The notes beneath the pieces are model-generated. The model was not told the origin of the DNA and did not search any database. It saw only the letters and a program-made list of their open reading frames with translations. The position numbers and the translations under genes were made by a program. Of a stretch of DNA of 44,927 nt, positions 1 to 7,877 are shown one piece after another (position 1 is the first letter of the stretch; every line of letters begins with the position of its first letter). This DNA is from an uncultured bacterium (GTDB lineage: Bacteria; Patescibacteriota; Minisyncoccia; Phycocordibacterales; UBA9973). Location of the stretch: the NCBI GenBank assembly GCA_903825255.1, contig CAIJZZ010000045.1:1-44927 (forward strand). Direction: 5' to 3'.

Positions 1-297
1 AGCCTTGGTGAGCCATTACCTCACCAACTAGCTGATATTGCACAGGCCTTTCCCAAAGCGATAAATCTTTACTCAAAGAAATTAATCAGTGAGACCATCT
101 CGTATTAGTCCGTCTTTCGACGGATTATTCGAGACTTTGGGGGAAGTTCCTGCGTATTACTACCTCGTTCGCCACTAATTTCAAACGACCTTTGACTTGA
201 TATAATCGCATCATTGGAAAAATGAAATCCGTTCGACTTGCATGCCTTATCCACGCCGCCAGCGTTCATCCTGAGCTAGGATCAAACTCTAACTAAA
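1..297 (-). rRNA. rrs: 16S ribosomal RNA, 5' part (cut by window edge)
   Basis: On the minus strand the conserved start of bacterial 16S rRNA is readable: AGAGTTTGATC followed by GATGAACGCTGGCGGCGTG and GCATGCAAGTCGAACGG. The gene runs off the left edge, so only about the first 297 nt are present. The mature end is placed by analogy with E. coli. The segment after GATCC reads TAGCTCAG instead of the usual TGGCTCAG, so there is a mismatch to the universal 27F primer. As far as I recall this variant occurs in Parcubacteria, and it supports the lineage guess. No intron is visible in this part. Confidence 0.97.
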
Positions 298-537
298 AGT
301 TAGAACGAAACAAAACAAAAAACAGCAATGATTTTTGTAAATTAAAATTCTTCAAACATGACTATTGCGAAGAATTTCTTTTGTTCCTAGCTCGTAAATT
401 ATTTTTTAAATACAACTTCAAACAAACATTTGAGGACTTGCTCCCGGCTCCTAAGCCGGGGTTCTCAAGTTATTAAATTAACAAAGTCTGCAATATTCAG
501 TGAAATAAAAACGTCCTATCCATATGGACTAGACGCT
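298..537 (-). other. 16S rRNA 5' leader (pre-rRNA)
   Basis: Roughly 240 nt of AT-rich transcribed leader lie between the inferred start site (about 537) and mature 16S. It holds two clear secondary structures: a hairpin at the very 5' end (512-535) and a GC-rich stem at 443-460 (CCCGGCT pairing with AGCCGGG), which can be enclosed by ACTTG/CAAGT at 436-470. The second is a plausible processing stem. No ORF or tRNA is seen here. Confidence 0.6.
512..535 (-). terminator. +1 hairpin with T-run in the rRNA leader
   Basis: The palindrome TCCATATGGA (519-528) is enclosed by CGTC/GACG and followed on the minus strand by GTTTTTATTT. The hairpin begins about two bases after the predicted start site. 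Between map and 16S there is no other terminator, so this could stop transcripts reading through from map, or act as a 5' stabilising hairpin. The same arrangement is seen at tuf, fusA, rpsS and rpsL. Confidence 0.5.
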
Positions 538-543
538 TAAATG

Positions 544-572
544 AGTATATAGGAAGCGAAACCCTATGTCAA
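544..572 (-). promoter_or_regulatory. rRNA promoter
   Basis: On the minus strand a perfect -35 TTGACA (567-572) is separated by 17 bp from TATACT (544-549). This is one of the best sigma70-type promoters in the window, as expected for rRNA. The -35 lies only 9 bp after the map stop codon, so the rRNA unit is joined directly to the adk-pyrH-map operon. Confidence 0.85.
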
Positions 573-581
573 GCTATGAAT

Positions 582-1352
582 TTATTCTAAAATAGTCAGT
601 ATTTCAGGGCCTTTTTCAGTAATCAAGATAGTGTGTTCAAAGTGAGCACTTCGCTTATGATCAGCCGTGCGAAAAGTCCAATTATCCTTTTCTAGGGTTA
701 CGTTTTTTGTGCCTGCATTAACCATCGGCTCTATAGCAATAATCATTCCTTTTTGAAGTGTAGCTCCAGTCCCAGCTTTACCAAAATTTGGAATATATGG
801 ATCTTCATGAATAGCCCGGCCCACTCCATGACCAGCTAAAATCTCCACAATACCGTATCGATAAGGACGTACAAATTTTTCTATCGCATGTCCGATATCT
901 CCGATTTTATTTCCATTTTGAGCAGCTTCAATTCCAATCTTTAAAGATTTCTCCGTCACTTCTAATAATTTTTTTGAAGAATTAGAAATTTCTCCCACAG
1001 GTACAGTGATCGCCATATCGGTAAAAAGATTTTTATGCTTCAATCCTAAATCAAGAGAAACAATATCACCTTCTTTTAAGATTTTATCTTTTTTCGGTAT
1101 ACCATGCACTACTTCTTCATTCACAGAAATACAAATAGTAGCTGGGTAAGCCGTACTTTGCATATCTGGTTTGTAATTTAAAAAAGCTGGTTCATCACCC
1201 ATTTCTCGAATCAATTTCAAAGCATAAGTATCGAGCTCTTTTGTGGAAATCCCAGGCTTTACGATATCCTTCACTTTATATAAAACAGTCGCGAGCCTTT
1301 TCCCGCCCTCACGAATTATTTCTATTTCTTCTGGTGTTTTAATGATTATCAT
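582..1352 (-). CDS. map: Type I methionine aminopeptidase
   Basis: A cytosolic metallo-exopeptidase that removes the initiator methionine from new proteins. The 256-aa length is normal for bacterial type Ia enzymes. The five metal ligands are visible as D101 (SLDLG), D112 (FTDMA), H175 (AGHGVG), E208 (AIEPM) and E239 (HFEH), with the substrate histidine H83 in VVHGIP. No zinc-finger N-terminal extension is present. It starts one base after the pyrH stop codon, so it is the last gene of an adk-pyrH-map operon. In most bacteria map follows secY-adk and precedes infA; here the rRNA promoter follows instead. Confidence 0.97.
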   Translation of the reverse strand: MIIIKTPEEIEIIREGGKRLATVLYKVKDIVKPGISTKELDTYALKLIREMGDEPAFLNYKPDMQSTAYPATICISVNEEVVHGIPKKDKILKEGDIVSLDLGLKHKNLFTDMAITVPVGEISNSSKKLLEVTEKSLKIGIEAAQNGNKIGDIGHAIEKFVRPYRYGIVEILAGHGVGRAIHEDPYIPNFGKAGTGATLQKGMIIAIEPMVNAGTKNVTLEKDNWTFRTADHKRSAHFEHTILITEKGPEILTILE

Positions 1353-1353
1353 T

Positions 1354-2034
1354 TTATTTTATTACTGTTCCTAAAAACTTTTCACCTTTAAGATAATTTT
1401 CTAAATTATCAATCGGCTTGCCGTTCATGATGACCACTTCTATGCCCTCTTTTTCGGCTATCTCTGAAGCAATAGGGTCAAAAGGAGAATTGAGTCCAGG
1501 ATTCCAATCTTTCGGTATTAAAGCTCGATAATCTGCCCAAGATATATTTTCTATCTTTTTAGCATTTGGATTTTTCTTTGGATCAGAATCATAAACATAA
1601 TCAGTATTCGATAAATTAATCACTTTTTTCGCACCGACTTTCTGAGCGATAGAAACTGCCACAAGATCAGTACTATTCCCCGCTTTCCAGCCTCCGCCTA
1701 AAACAATCGGTTTAGTAAAATCGAAAGGCATTGTCGGATCAAGAATTATTTTATCTTCAGTAAATTCAGCACCTAAAATAAGCCTCATAAATTCTGCATT
1801 AAAACGAGTGGAGTAAATTCCCAACCAATCTAAATCGTCATTCCCAAGTTTTGAAATTTCATAAGCAGCTTCATTGTATCGGCGACAAAGCTTCCCACCT
1901 CCAGTAATAATTACAAATTTTTTTCCTTCACTGACAGCCGAAAGAATTAATTTTTTAAAATCTTTCAAAAAATCAGTATCTAGAGAATCAGGTATAATGA
2001 GGGACCCACCAAGTGAAATAATAATTGTTTCCAT
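1354..2034 (-). CDS. pyrH: UMP kinase (archaeal-like amino-acid kinase family)
   Basis: Predicted to phosphorylate UMP to UDP with ATP. It is a 226-aa amino-acid-kinase fold protein with an N-terminal ISLGGSL strand-loop, a GGGKLCRRY nucleotide or UMP segment, and a GGWKAGNSTDLVAV motif. The start ISLGGSLIIPD and the short length resemble archaeal UMP kinases more than the E. coli PyrH type, which begins with KLSGE. It lies between adk and map with almost no spacing, grouping two nucleotide kinases with an N-terminal processing enzyme. Assignment to UMP rather than another substrate of the family is by overall similarity, not by a single diagnostic residue. Confidence 0.85.
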   Translation of the reverse strand: METIIISLGGSLIIPDSLDTDFLKDFKKLILSAVSEGKKFVIITGGGKLCRRYNEAAYEISKLGNDDLDWLGIYSTRFNAEFMRLILGAEFTEDKIILDPTMPFDFTKPIVLGGGWKAGNSTDLVAVSIAQKVGAKKVINLSNTDYVYDSDPKKNPNAKKIENISWADYRALIPKDWNPGLNSPFDPIASEIAEKEGIEVVIMNGKPIDNLENYLKGEKFLGTVIK

Positions 2035-2036
2035 TT

Positions 2037-2624
2037 TTAAAATCCTAAAGCCTTAATAATATCTTTCTGCACGTCTTCGACAGATTGCTCACCATTGATT
2101 GTAAATATTTCATAATCCTTATTATCTTTAAAATAATTCATCGCTGGCACTACCTTATTTATATATTCATTGAATCTTTTAGCGAGTCCTTCTTCTGTGT
2201 CATCCGCTCGGCCTCTCTTTAAATTACGTCTCAAGGCTTCTTCACGTCCTACTTCTATATAAACTATTTTTATATTTTTTCGGTCATAAAACTTCATCAT
2301 TTCTTCAAGCGTTTTGGCTTGTTCTACCGTTCTAGGGTATCCATCAGCAAATAAATGCTTATCATTAGTTAATGAATTAAGAAGAATATTAGCAAAAATA
2401 GAGTTAGTCAAAAAATCTGGCTGAAGCTCTCCTCGTTCAAGAGAGGCTTTCACTATCGAACCGCTATAGCTACCGCTCGATATAAGCTTCCTAAATTCAT
2501 CTCCTGGATAGGCATAGACACATTCTTTGCTATCTTTCTTCTTCAAAAAGTCCATTAAAAGCTTGATTTGTGTACCCTTACCAGATCCCACTATTCCAAA
2601 AAAAACAAAAGTTTCTGTTTGCAT
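2037..2624 (-). CDS. adk: Adenylate kinase
   Basis: Cytosolic ATP:AMP phosphotransferase, 195 aa. Motifs in order: P-loop GIVGSGKGTQ near the N-terminus, YPGDEFRKLI in place of the usual STGDMLR AMP-site motif, DGYPRTVEQA (normally DGFPRT), and RGRADDTEE-KRF-Y near the short LID. The short LID without zinc cysteines fits the small variant. The gene follows the secY region as in many spc operons but is separated from it by two genes, one of opposite strand. Its start is set by a -10 box exactly 6 nt upstream of the ATG, so the mRNA is probably leaderless. Confidence 0.9.
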   Translation of the reverse strand: MQTETFVFFGIVGSGKGTQIKLLMDFLKKKDSKECVYAYPGDEFRKLISSGSYSGSIVKASLERGELQPDFLTNSIFANILLNSLTNDKHLFADGYPRTVEQAKTLEEMMKFYDRKNIKIVYIEVGREEALRRNLKRGRADDTEEGLAKRFNEYINKVVPAMNYFKDNKDYEIFTINGEQSVEDVQKDIIKALGF

Positions 2625-2630
2625 TCCTTA

Positions 2631-2659
2631 AGAATACAAAATTTCTCCTAAATAATCAA
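2631..2659 (-). promoter_or_regulatory. adk promoter (leaderless type)
   Basis: Minus-strand TTGATT (2654-2659), 17-bp spacer and TATTCT (2631-2636), with exactly 6 nt before the adk ATG. Transcription would start at or next to the A of the start codon. It is back to back with the promoter of the divergent adk paralog. Confidence 0.6.
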
Positions 2660-2660
2660 A

Positions 2661-2690
2661 TTGTCTTTTTTTAAAAAAAAATGCTTTAAT
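2661..2690 (+). promoter_or_regulatory. Promoter of the divergent kinase gene (leaderless type)
   Basis: Plus-strand TTGTCT (2661-2666), 18-bp spacer and TTTAAT (2685-2690), with 6 nt before the ATG at 2697. A TTG codon at 2661 is in frame with the gene, but it coincides with the -35 hexamer, so I prefer 2697 as the start. Confidence 0.55.
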
Positions 2691-2696
2691 ATTAGT

Positions 2697-3305
2697 ATGC
2701 AAAGACTTGGATTCAATTTAGCTCTAATGGGTATGATTGCCTCTGGTAAAGAAACTCAAACAGCTATTCTAAAAAAGAAATATGCTCTTCAGCCCGTTGA
2801 AACAGGCGTTTATACTCGAAATTTATTAAAAGAGAAAAGTGCAGATGGTGATTGGGCTAGACGCACTGCTGGAAAAGGTTGGGCTCTACCTGTCGCTTTG
2901 ATGAAAAAATTCCTAATTAAAGAAATAGCCAAAAAATTTAAAAATAAAGATTTAATTTTTATTGGTGGACCGCGCTTGAAACCAGAAGCCCAAATGACCA
3001 AAAAAATATTTAAAGAACTTGGCCAAGATCTTTTTGTTTTATATATTACTCTGCCTGAAAAAGAAGTATATAAACGTTCCCTCAAGCGTAAAGAAGGAAA
3101 TATGAAAGAGATTTACAAAGTCTTTGATACAAAAAAAATAATCAAAAATCGCATCAAGTGGCATGTAGACCAAGTCGGCAAAACGGTAAAATATTTTGAA
3201 AAATTAGGCTGTCTTAAAAAAATAAATGGCAACCAACCGATTGCTAAAGTCGCCAAAGATATCGAAAAGGCCTTAAAAGATCATCAAAAATTATTAAAAA
3301 ATTAA
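2697..3305 (+). CDS. Divergent nucleoside-monophosphate-kinase-like protein (adk paralog)
   Basis: A 202-aa P-loop protein of the adenylate kinase class. It has GMIASGKETQ near the N-terminus, aligned with the GxPGAGKGTQ P-loop, then TGVYTRNLL at the position of the AMP-site motif, and IGGPRLKPEAQM where adenylate kinases have DGFPRT-QA. The second glycine of GKGT is replaced by Glu and the Asp of DGFPR is lost, so it may bind another substrate or be inactive. It is transcribed away from adk out of a 72-bp intergenic region and ends at a bidirectional terminator. It is the only long plus-strand gene in the window. The product could be a nucleotide kinase or a pseudo-enzyme. Confidence 0.75.
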   Translation: MQRLGFNLALMGMIASGKETQTAILKKKYALQPVETGVYTRNLLKEKSADGDWARRTAGKGWALPVALMKKFLIKEIAKKFKNKDLIFIGGPRLKPEAQMTKKIFKELGQDLFVLYITLPEKEVYKRSLKRKEGNMKEIYKVFDTKKIIKNRIKWHVDQVGKTVKYFEKLGCLKKINGNQPIAKVAKDIEKALKDHQKLLKN

Positions 3306-3330
3306 AAATCCCCATTCAAGGGGATTTTTA
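3303..3330. terminator. Bidirectional intrinsic terminator
   Basis: The stem TAAAAATCCCC/GGGGATTTTTA (11 bp) with the 6-nt loop ATTCAA lies between two convergent genes and overlaps the stop codon of the plus-strand gene. A and T runs on either side make it work in both directions. Confidence 0.85.
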
Positions 3331-3333
3331 ATT

Positions 3334-3762
3334 TTAGTTTTCTTTTTTCGGTTCTTCTATAATTTTTTCTGGGTCAAAACCTTCTGCTTTAGCTTTTGCC
3401 TCTGCTTCTGCTTTTTCCAATCTCCTTTTTTTATTTATCTCATCTATCTCTTTTTCAGTTAATTTATTTTGAGGTATATTTGGCAAAGCTTCTTTTTGAA
3501 TTTCAAGCATTAAAGCTTGTGCCTTATCCTCCGTACAAGGTAGCCCTTTTTCTGCAAAAGCATCTTTTATAAAAATTTTGACCGCATCCTTAGCGTGATT
3601 TAAAATCATTCCACTATTAAATTTCGCCAAAAGAGTATCTTTAATCGGACCTATTACTTCTCTATCTTCATTGGTTATTTCAACTGCTTCTACTTTTTTG
3701 ATATCAGAAAACTCTTCTTCTGTTGTTGCTGGTTCTTGTCTTGGAATAAATTTATTATCCAT
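3334..3762 (-). CDS. Hypothetical charged protein
   Basis: A 142-aa protein of unknown function, last gene of the secY transcription unit (21 bp after secY). The N-terminus is acidic (TTEEEFSD), the middle looks helical (IGPIKDTLLAKFNSGMILNHAKDAVKIFIKDAF), and the C-terminal third is a Lys/Glu/Ala coiled-coil-like stretch. No signal peptide or membrane segment. The position directly after secY suggests a role near translation or export, but only by context. A convergent terminator closes the unit. Confidence 0.7.
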   Translation of the reverse strand: MDNKFIPRQEPATTEEEFSDIKKVEAVEITNEDREVIGPIKDTLLAKFNSGMILNHAKDAVKIFIKDAFAEKGLPCTEDKAQALMLEIQKEALPNIPQNKLTEKEIDEINKKRRLEKAEAEAKAKAEGFDPEKIIEEPKKEN

Positions 3763-3783
3763 AAAATTAATTAAATTAATCTT

Positions 3784-5055
3784 TTAATACTCACGCATAG
3801 AAATCTGAGCATCGACTTTTTTGATGAGATCAAGTAATACTGAGACAACGATCAAAAGAGCAGTACCACCAAGGGCAATTGCAGAAATATTAGTTAAAGC
3901 TCGAACAATCAAAGGTAACACCGCAATAAAGCCCAAGAATAATGCTCCCAATAAAGTAATACGGCTTAAGACTTTTGAAATATAAGCGGAAGTCGAAGCA
4001 CCTGGACGAATACCTGGGATAAAAGCTCCATTTTTTTGTAAATTGGTTGAAAGAGCTTCTGGATCGAAAGTAACGGCTGTATAAAAATATGTAAACAAAA
4101 ATACCAAAACGAAATAAAGAACACCGTAAAGAATAGAGGTTTGTGAAAAAGAAATGAGTACATGAGAAATTTTTGAGAGAATAGCATTTGAGGAATTTGC
4201 GAGTACTGTACCGATCATCTGAGGAAATAATAAAATAGAAAGCGCAAAAATTATAGGAATAACTCCCGCTTGATTTACGCGTAGTGGTAAATAAGTCGAA
4301 CCACCACCAAACATTTTATTTCCCCTGACTTGTTTAGCATAAGTTACTGGAATCGGACGCTCCGCTTCGGTCACGATAACTACTCCTGCGATAACAATCG
4401 CTCCGGCTACGACAAACAAAAGAAACAATGGAATCTGAGAAACATCAAAAGAAAAGATTAACTGCCCTATCTCAGATGGAATTTTTGAAACGATACCAGC
4501 AAAGATGATCATCGATACACCATTTCCAATACCGAATTCAGACATAAGCTCTCCAAGCCACATGAGCAATATTGATCCAGCCACCACAATAATTAAATTT
4601 GTAACCTTTTCAAAAGCAGTTAAATTAACCAAAATATTTTGGCTTTGTAATATTGCTAAAAGAGAAAATCCTTGAATAAAAGCAAGTGGTACTGTGAGTA
4701 ATCTTGAATACTGAGTAAACTTTTTTCTACCTGCTTCACCTTCTTCATGATAAAGCTTTTTAAGCGAAGGTACCATGATCGTGAGTAATTGCATAATAAT
4801 CGAACCAGTAATATAAGGGCCTACTCCCAACATAATGATTGAAAGATTAGAAAGTCCGCCACCGGAAAAAATGTTTAAAATACCAAAAAATTGATTATTG
4901 TCCAAAAAACGAGCGAGCTGTACTGTGTCGATGCCTGGAATCGGTATAGCTGCTAGAAGTCTGAAGGCAGCTAAAGAGCCAAAGACAAACAGAATCTTTT
5001 TTCTTAAAGAAACATCTGTCCAGACTAATTTCATTTTATTCCAAAAATTTTGCAT
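3784..5055 (-). CDS. secY: Protein translocase subunit SecY
   Basis: Core channel of the Sec translocon in the inner membrane, 423 aa with about ten hydrophobic segments. Recognisable family motifs include the N-terminal RKKILFVFGSLAAFRLLAAIPIPGID segment read in parts, the GVGPYITGSIIMQLL helix, the cytosolic loop ending in ERPIPVTYAKQVRG, and FDPEALSTNLQKNGAFIPGIRPG before the last helices. It starts one base from the rplO stop, as in the canonical spc operon. No Shine-Dalgarno sequence is visible; the upstream bases are AT-rich. Confidence 0.97.
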   Translation of the reverse strand: MQNFWNKMKLVWTDVSLRKKILFVFGSLAAFRLLAAIPIPGIDTVQLARFLDNNQFFGILNIFSGGGLSNLSIIMLGVGPYITGSIIMQLLTIMVPSLKKLYHEEGEAGRKKFTQYSRLLTVPLAFIQGFSLLAILQSQNILVNLTAFEKVTNLIIVVAGSILLMWLGELMSEFGIGNGVSMIIFAGIVSKIPSEIGQLIFSFDVSQIPLFLLFVVAGAIVIAGVVIVTEAERPIPVTYAKQVRGNKMFGGGSTYLPLRVNQAGVIPIIFALSILLFPQMIGTVLANSSNAILSKISHVLISFSQTSILYGVLYFVLVFLFTYFYTAVTFDPEALSTNLQKNGAFIPGIRPGASTSAYISKVLSRITLLGALFLGFIAVLPLIVRALTNISAIALGGTALLIVVSVLLDLIKKVDAQISMREY

Positions 5056-5056
5056 T

Positions 5057-5602
5057 TTATTTTACTTTCTTCCCGCCTGCATCGCTATGCGTTGCATTTC
5101 GGGCAGGTTTTACTTCTTTTTTAGTTGGGACTTTAACCTCTTTAGGTGCAGGCTTTTCTTTCGTCTCTATTATTACTTCACCTCCGGCTTTGATTATTTT
5201 TTCTTTTGCCGAATCTGAGACCAAACACTTAGAAACTTGAATTTTTATATTGAAATCTAGTTTGCCATTTAATATTTTTACTTCTGGCAACCAACCTTTC
5301 TTTTTCTTTACCACCTTTAATTCATTTAAAATAGTAGGATTTATGGCTCCGCCTTTTGGATAAACTTCTGCGATTTTATCCAAGGAAATTCCAACTGGCT
5401 TTATTTCTATTGAATGAAATCTGTATCCACGATTCTTCGGTAATTTTTTAATAATATCTCGAAGTTCTGGGCGGCGTTTATTACCAGCACGAGCTGTCTG
5501 ACCCTTGCCTCCACGGCCAGAAGTCTTCGCATGCTTACCTCCCCGTCCCACGATACGATCTTTTTTATTCTTATGAATTCTTTTTAAGTTATGTATTTGC
5601 AT
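5057..5602 (-). CDS. rplO: 50S ribosomal protein uL15 with C-terminal palindromic-element insert
   Basis: Late-assembly protein of the large subunit. The first 145 residues or so match uL15: NLKRIHKNKKDRIVGRGG-K-KTSGRGGKGQ, GYRFHSIEIKP, and KIIKAGGEVI near the end. The protein is 181 aa, longer than the usual 145-150, because of a Lys/Pro/Glu tail that ends in KPARNATHSDAGGKKVK. The DNA for that end is an imperfect palindrome, also found in rpsQ, so the tail contains an inserted repeat. It follows rpsE directly: rpmD (uL30), normally between them, is absent. Confidence 0.96.
   Translation of the reverse strand: MQIHNLKRIHKNKKDRIVGRGGKHAKTSGRGGKGQTARAGNKRRPELRDIIKKLPKNRGYRFHSIEIKPVGISLDKIAEVYPKGGAINPTILNELKVVKKKKGWLPEVKILNGKLDFNIKIQVSKCLVSDSAKEKIIKAGGEVIIETKEKPAPKEVKVPTKKEVKPARNATHSDAGGKKVK
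5072..5107. repeat. Intragenic palindromic element (rplO copy)
   Basis: Imperfect hairpin: CCCG (5072-5075) pairs with CGGG (5100-5103), TGCA with TGCA, and CGC with GCG around a TAT loop; the right end reads CGGGCAGG. It is translated in frame as the C-terminus of uL15 (KPAR...HSDAGGK). The same ends (CCCGCCTG and CGGGCAGG) occur at 11109-11138 in rpsQ. Confidence 0.75.
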
Positions 5603-5630
5603 ATAATTATTTTATTCGCTTTGAATAGAG

Positions 5631-6221
5631 TTAATTGGCTTTTTTACTAACCTCTTTTTTTGAAACATCGGCATCTGGGGCGACTGGCACTTCTACTCCA
5701 GCGATCACACTTTCAGGAATTATTTTTGTATATTTTGTAGAGATTTGAGAAAAGGCAGACATCACAGCTCTAGAATTATTTAATTTATTTTTTGTACCAG
5801 ATAAAATCTTTCCGGTAACATCTTTAACTCCAGCTAATTTTACAATATCACGAACTACTGATCCAGCGACGAGTCCACGGCCCTTATTTGGCATAATTTT
5901 GACTGAAGAACTGGAAAATTTAGCAGAGATTTCATGTGGAATAGACATATTTTTAGTAAGCTTCAAGCGAATCATATTCTTCTTGGCACTTCGGAGAGCT
6001 TTATTGATAGCAAGTGATGTATCTCCAGCTTTACCTAAGCCTAGTCCAATACAACCTTTCCTGTCCCCAGCTACCAATGTGACACTAAAAGAAAATCTGC
6101 GTCCACCAGCAACCACACGAGTCACTCGACGAATATTTATTATTTTCTGATCAAATTCTGGTTTAGGTCTATCAAAAGAAGATCGGCGACCAGTATTCTT
6201 TTTTTCATTTCCTTTTTCCAT
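5631..6221 (-). CDS. rpsE: 30S ribosomal protein uS5
   Basis: Small-subunit protein at the mRNA entry and decoding-fidelity region. The S5 N-terminal double-stranded-RNA-binding-like part is seen as FDQKIINIRRVTRVVAGGRRFSFSV and GCIGLGLGKAGD, followed by the C-terminal domain (SVRDIVKLAGVKDVTGKILSGTKN). At 196 aa it has short N- and C-terminal extensions; the last 15 residues are Lys/Asp/Val-rich. It is followed by rplO after 28 nt, with no room for rpmD. No Shine-Dalgarno motif upstream. Confidence 0.97.
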   Translation of the reverse strand: MEKGNEKKNTGRRSSFDRPKPEFDQKIINIRRVTRVVAGGRRFSFSVTLVAGDRKGCIGLGLGKAGDTSLAINKALRSAKKNMIRLKLTKNMSIPHEISAKFSSSSVKIMPNKGRGLVAGSVVRDIVKLAGVKDVTGKILSGTKNKLNNSRAVMSAFSQISTKYTKIIPESVIAGVEVPVAPDADVSKKEVSKKAN

Positions 6222-6232
6222 ATATTTTTATA

Positions 6233-6574
6233 TTAAAATTTAAGTCCTGAAGCTCGAGCCTCATCTGCTACTAATTTGATCCGACCAGTATATTTAAAAC
6301 CATTTCGATCAAAAACAATCGCTTTGATTTTTTTACCAAGCGCAACTTCTGCGATCATTTTACCGACTTGCTTTGCCCTTTCCATTTTAGTTCCTTTGTT
6401 GATTTTAATATCACTTGCTTCAGCCAATGTTTTACCATTTTGATCATCTATCAACTGAGCATAAATAAATTTATTTGAACGAAAAACTGAAAGTCTTGGA
6501 CGTAAGGCTGTGCCTTCCATTTTAGATCTGATTTTTGCCTTTAATCTTATTCTTTTGTCTGTTTTTTTTATCAT
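6233..6574 (-). CDS. rplR: 50S ribosomal protein uL18
   Basis: 5S rRNA-binding protein of the large subunit, 113 aa, normal length. The family pattern is visible as [37 protein letters not shown], then [20 protein letters not shown], and [25 protein letters not shown]. Usual operon place between rplF and rpsE. Confidence 0.97.
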   Translation of the reverse strand: MIKKTDKRIRLKAKIRSKMEGTALRPRLSVFRSNKFIYAQLIDDQNGKTLAEASDIKINKGTKMERAKQVGKMIAEVALGKKIKAIVFDRNGFKYTGRIKLVADEARASGLKF

Positions 6575-6584
6575 TTATTTAAAA

Positions 6585-7118
6585 TTAAGCTGTCTTTTTA
6601 CCTTGTTTTCTCCTAATAACTTCTCCTTCATAGCGCATACCTTTACCTTTATATGGTTCTGGTTTTTTAAGCGCTCGAATTGCAGCAGTGAAGCTACCAA
6701 CTAATTCTTTATCAATTCCAGTAATAGTAATATTGTTCTTTTCGGCAGTAGCAGTAATACCTTCTGGAATTTTAACAACCACTGGGTGAGAAAACCCAAG
6801 AGCAAAAACTAATTCTTTCCCTTTGACTTCGGATTTAAAACCGACTCCTTCTAAAATCAATTTCTTACTATAAGGGGTCTGCACGCCAGCAATCATATTT
6901 TTAATATGGGAAGCATAAGTACCCCAAAGAGATTTTGAAAATTTATCATTGCGTTTTATATCTAAAGTAATCAATTTATCGGCAATTTTTATTGTGATAT
7001 CATCACGAAAATTTTTAGTGAGTGTTCCTTTTGGACCTTTCACCGTCAAAACAACGCCTTCTTTTTTGACTTCTACACCTGCTGGTATTTGTATTTCTTG
7101 TTTACCTATTCTACTCAT
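6585..7118 (-). CDS. rplF: 50S ribosomal protein uL6
   Basis: Large-subunit protein near the GTPase-associated centre, 177 aa. It begins MSRIGKQEIQIPAGVEV and has the repeated uL6 fold: VKGPKGTLTKNFRDD in the first half and the signature PEPYKGKGMRYEGEVIRRKQGK at the end. Operon position rpsH-rplF-rplR is canonical, with short gaps. Confidence 0.98.
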   Translation of the reverse strand: MSRIGKQEIQIPAGVEVKKEGVVLTVKGPKGTLTKNFRDDITIKIADKLITLDIKRNDKFSKSLWGTYASHIKNMIAGVQTPYSKKLILEGVGFKSEVKGKELVFALGFSHPVVVKIPEGITATAEKNNITITGIDKELVGSFTAAIRALKKPEPYKGKGMRYEGEVIRRKQGKKTA

Positions 7119-7127
7119 ATAATTTAA

Positions 7128-7514
7128 TTACCAAATTTTAAATAAAGCTTCGCCTCCGACTTGTTCTTTTCGAGCTTCTTTACCTGATAAAATTCCTTTA
7201 GGTGTCGAAAGGACTAATAATCCTGTACTATTTCGAACAGTATGAATATCCTTCATCCCAAAATATACTCGACGAGATTGTTTGGAAATTCTTTCAACTT
7301 CAGTAATTCTTGGTTTTTTATCAACATAAACCAAACCGATTTCTAATAGCGGCTGGCCTTTTTTAACTTTCTTAGCAACTTCAGTAATGTAACCTTCTTT
7401 TTTCAAACACATAGCAATCGCATTTTTCATCTTTGAATAAGGTAGAAGAACAGACTCCTTGCCTGCAAGACTTCCATTTTTCATCACTATTATCATGTTT
7501 GAAATTGAATCCAT
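7128..7514 (-). CDS. rpsH: 30S ribosomal protein uS8
   Basis: Primary 16S-binding protein, 128 aa. The N-terminal half holds YSKMKNAIAMCLKKEGYI and the C-terminal half the uS8 signature VRNSTGLLVLSTPKGILSGKEARK, with the conserved STPKG. It lies 17 bp downstream of rpsN. In other bacteria uS8 represses its own operon through an mRNA structure; none is evident here. Confidence 0.97.
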   Translation of the reverse strand: MDSISNMIIVMKNGSLAGKESVLLPYSKMKNAIAMCLKKEGYITEVAKKVKKGQPLLEIGLVYVDKKPRITEVERISKQSRRVYFGMKDIHTVRNSTGLLVLSTPKGILSGKEARKEQVGGEALFKIW

Positions 7515-7531
7515 AAATTTTTTTATTTAAA

Positions 7532-7717
7532 TTACCAACTTGATTTTCTAACTCCTGGCAACATGCCTTCATTGGCTAATTCTCGGAAGCAGATACGACA
7601 AATACCGAAATCTCGCATAAAGCCATTACCTCGGCCACAACGAAAACATCGATTTTTTTGTCGTGTTGAGAATTTTGGTACTTTTTTACTTCTTGCTACT
7701 ACTGATGTTTTTGCCAT
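7532..7717 (-). CDS. rpsN: 30S ribosomal protein uS14, zinc-binding type
   Basis: A 61-aa small-subunit protein of the short zinc-containing form: CFRCGRGNGFMRDFGICRICFREL gives two CxxC pairs. First gene of the downstream spc transcription unit, since the accessory insert and terminators at 7920-9546 separate it from rplE. It has its own promoter at 7878-7906. Confidence 0.97.
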   Translation of the reverse strand: MAKTSVVARSKKVPKFSTRQKNRCFRCGRGNGFMRDFGICRICFRELANEGMLPGVRKSSW

Positions 7718-7750
7718 AAATTAAGGAATGCAATGACTATAATTTTTGAG

Positions 7751-7766
7751 CACCCCGACTTGTCGG
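7751..7766. repeat. Short GC-rich hairpin in the rpsN leader
   Basis: CCCGAC, two loop bases, GTCGGG inside an otherwise AT-rich leader. On the minus-strand RNA the stem can be lengthened to 10 pairs with two G-U wobbles. It may be a minimal relative of the CCCG/CGGG palindromes found in rplO and rpsQ, or a leader regulatory stem. Confidence 0.4.
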
Positions 7767-7877
7767 GACGCCATATCTATTAATTGGGATATCTTTGTAA
7801 TATCACGTTTTTTTTCTTAAAAGTCTTATCTCTTAAGGAGAAAAACGGATTAATCAAAGCTCTATTCCCTTACAGCC

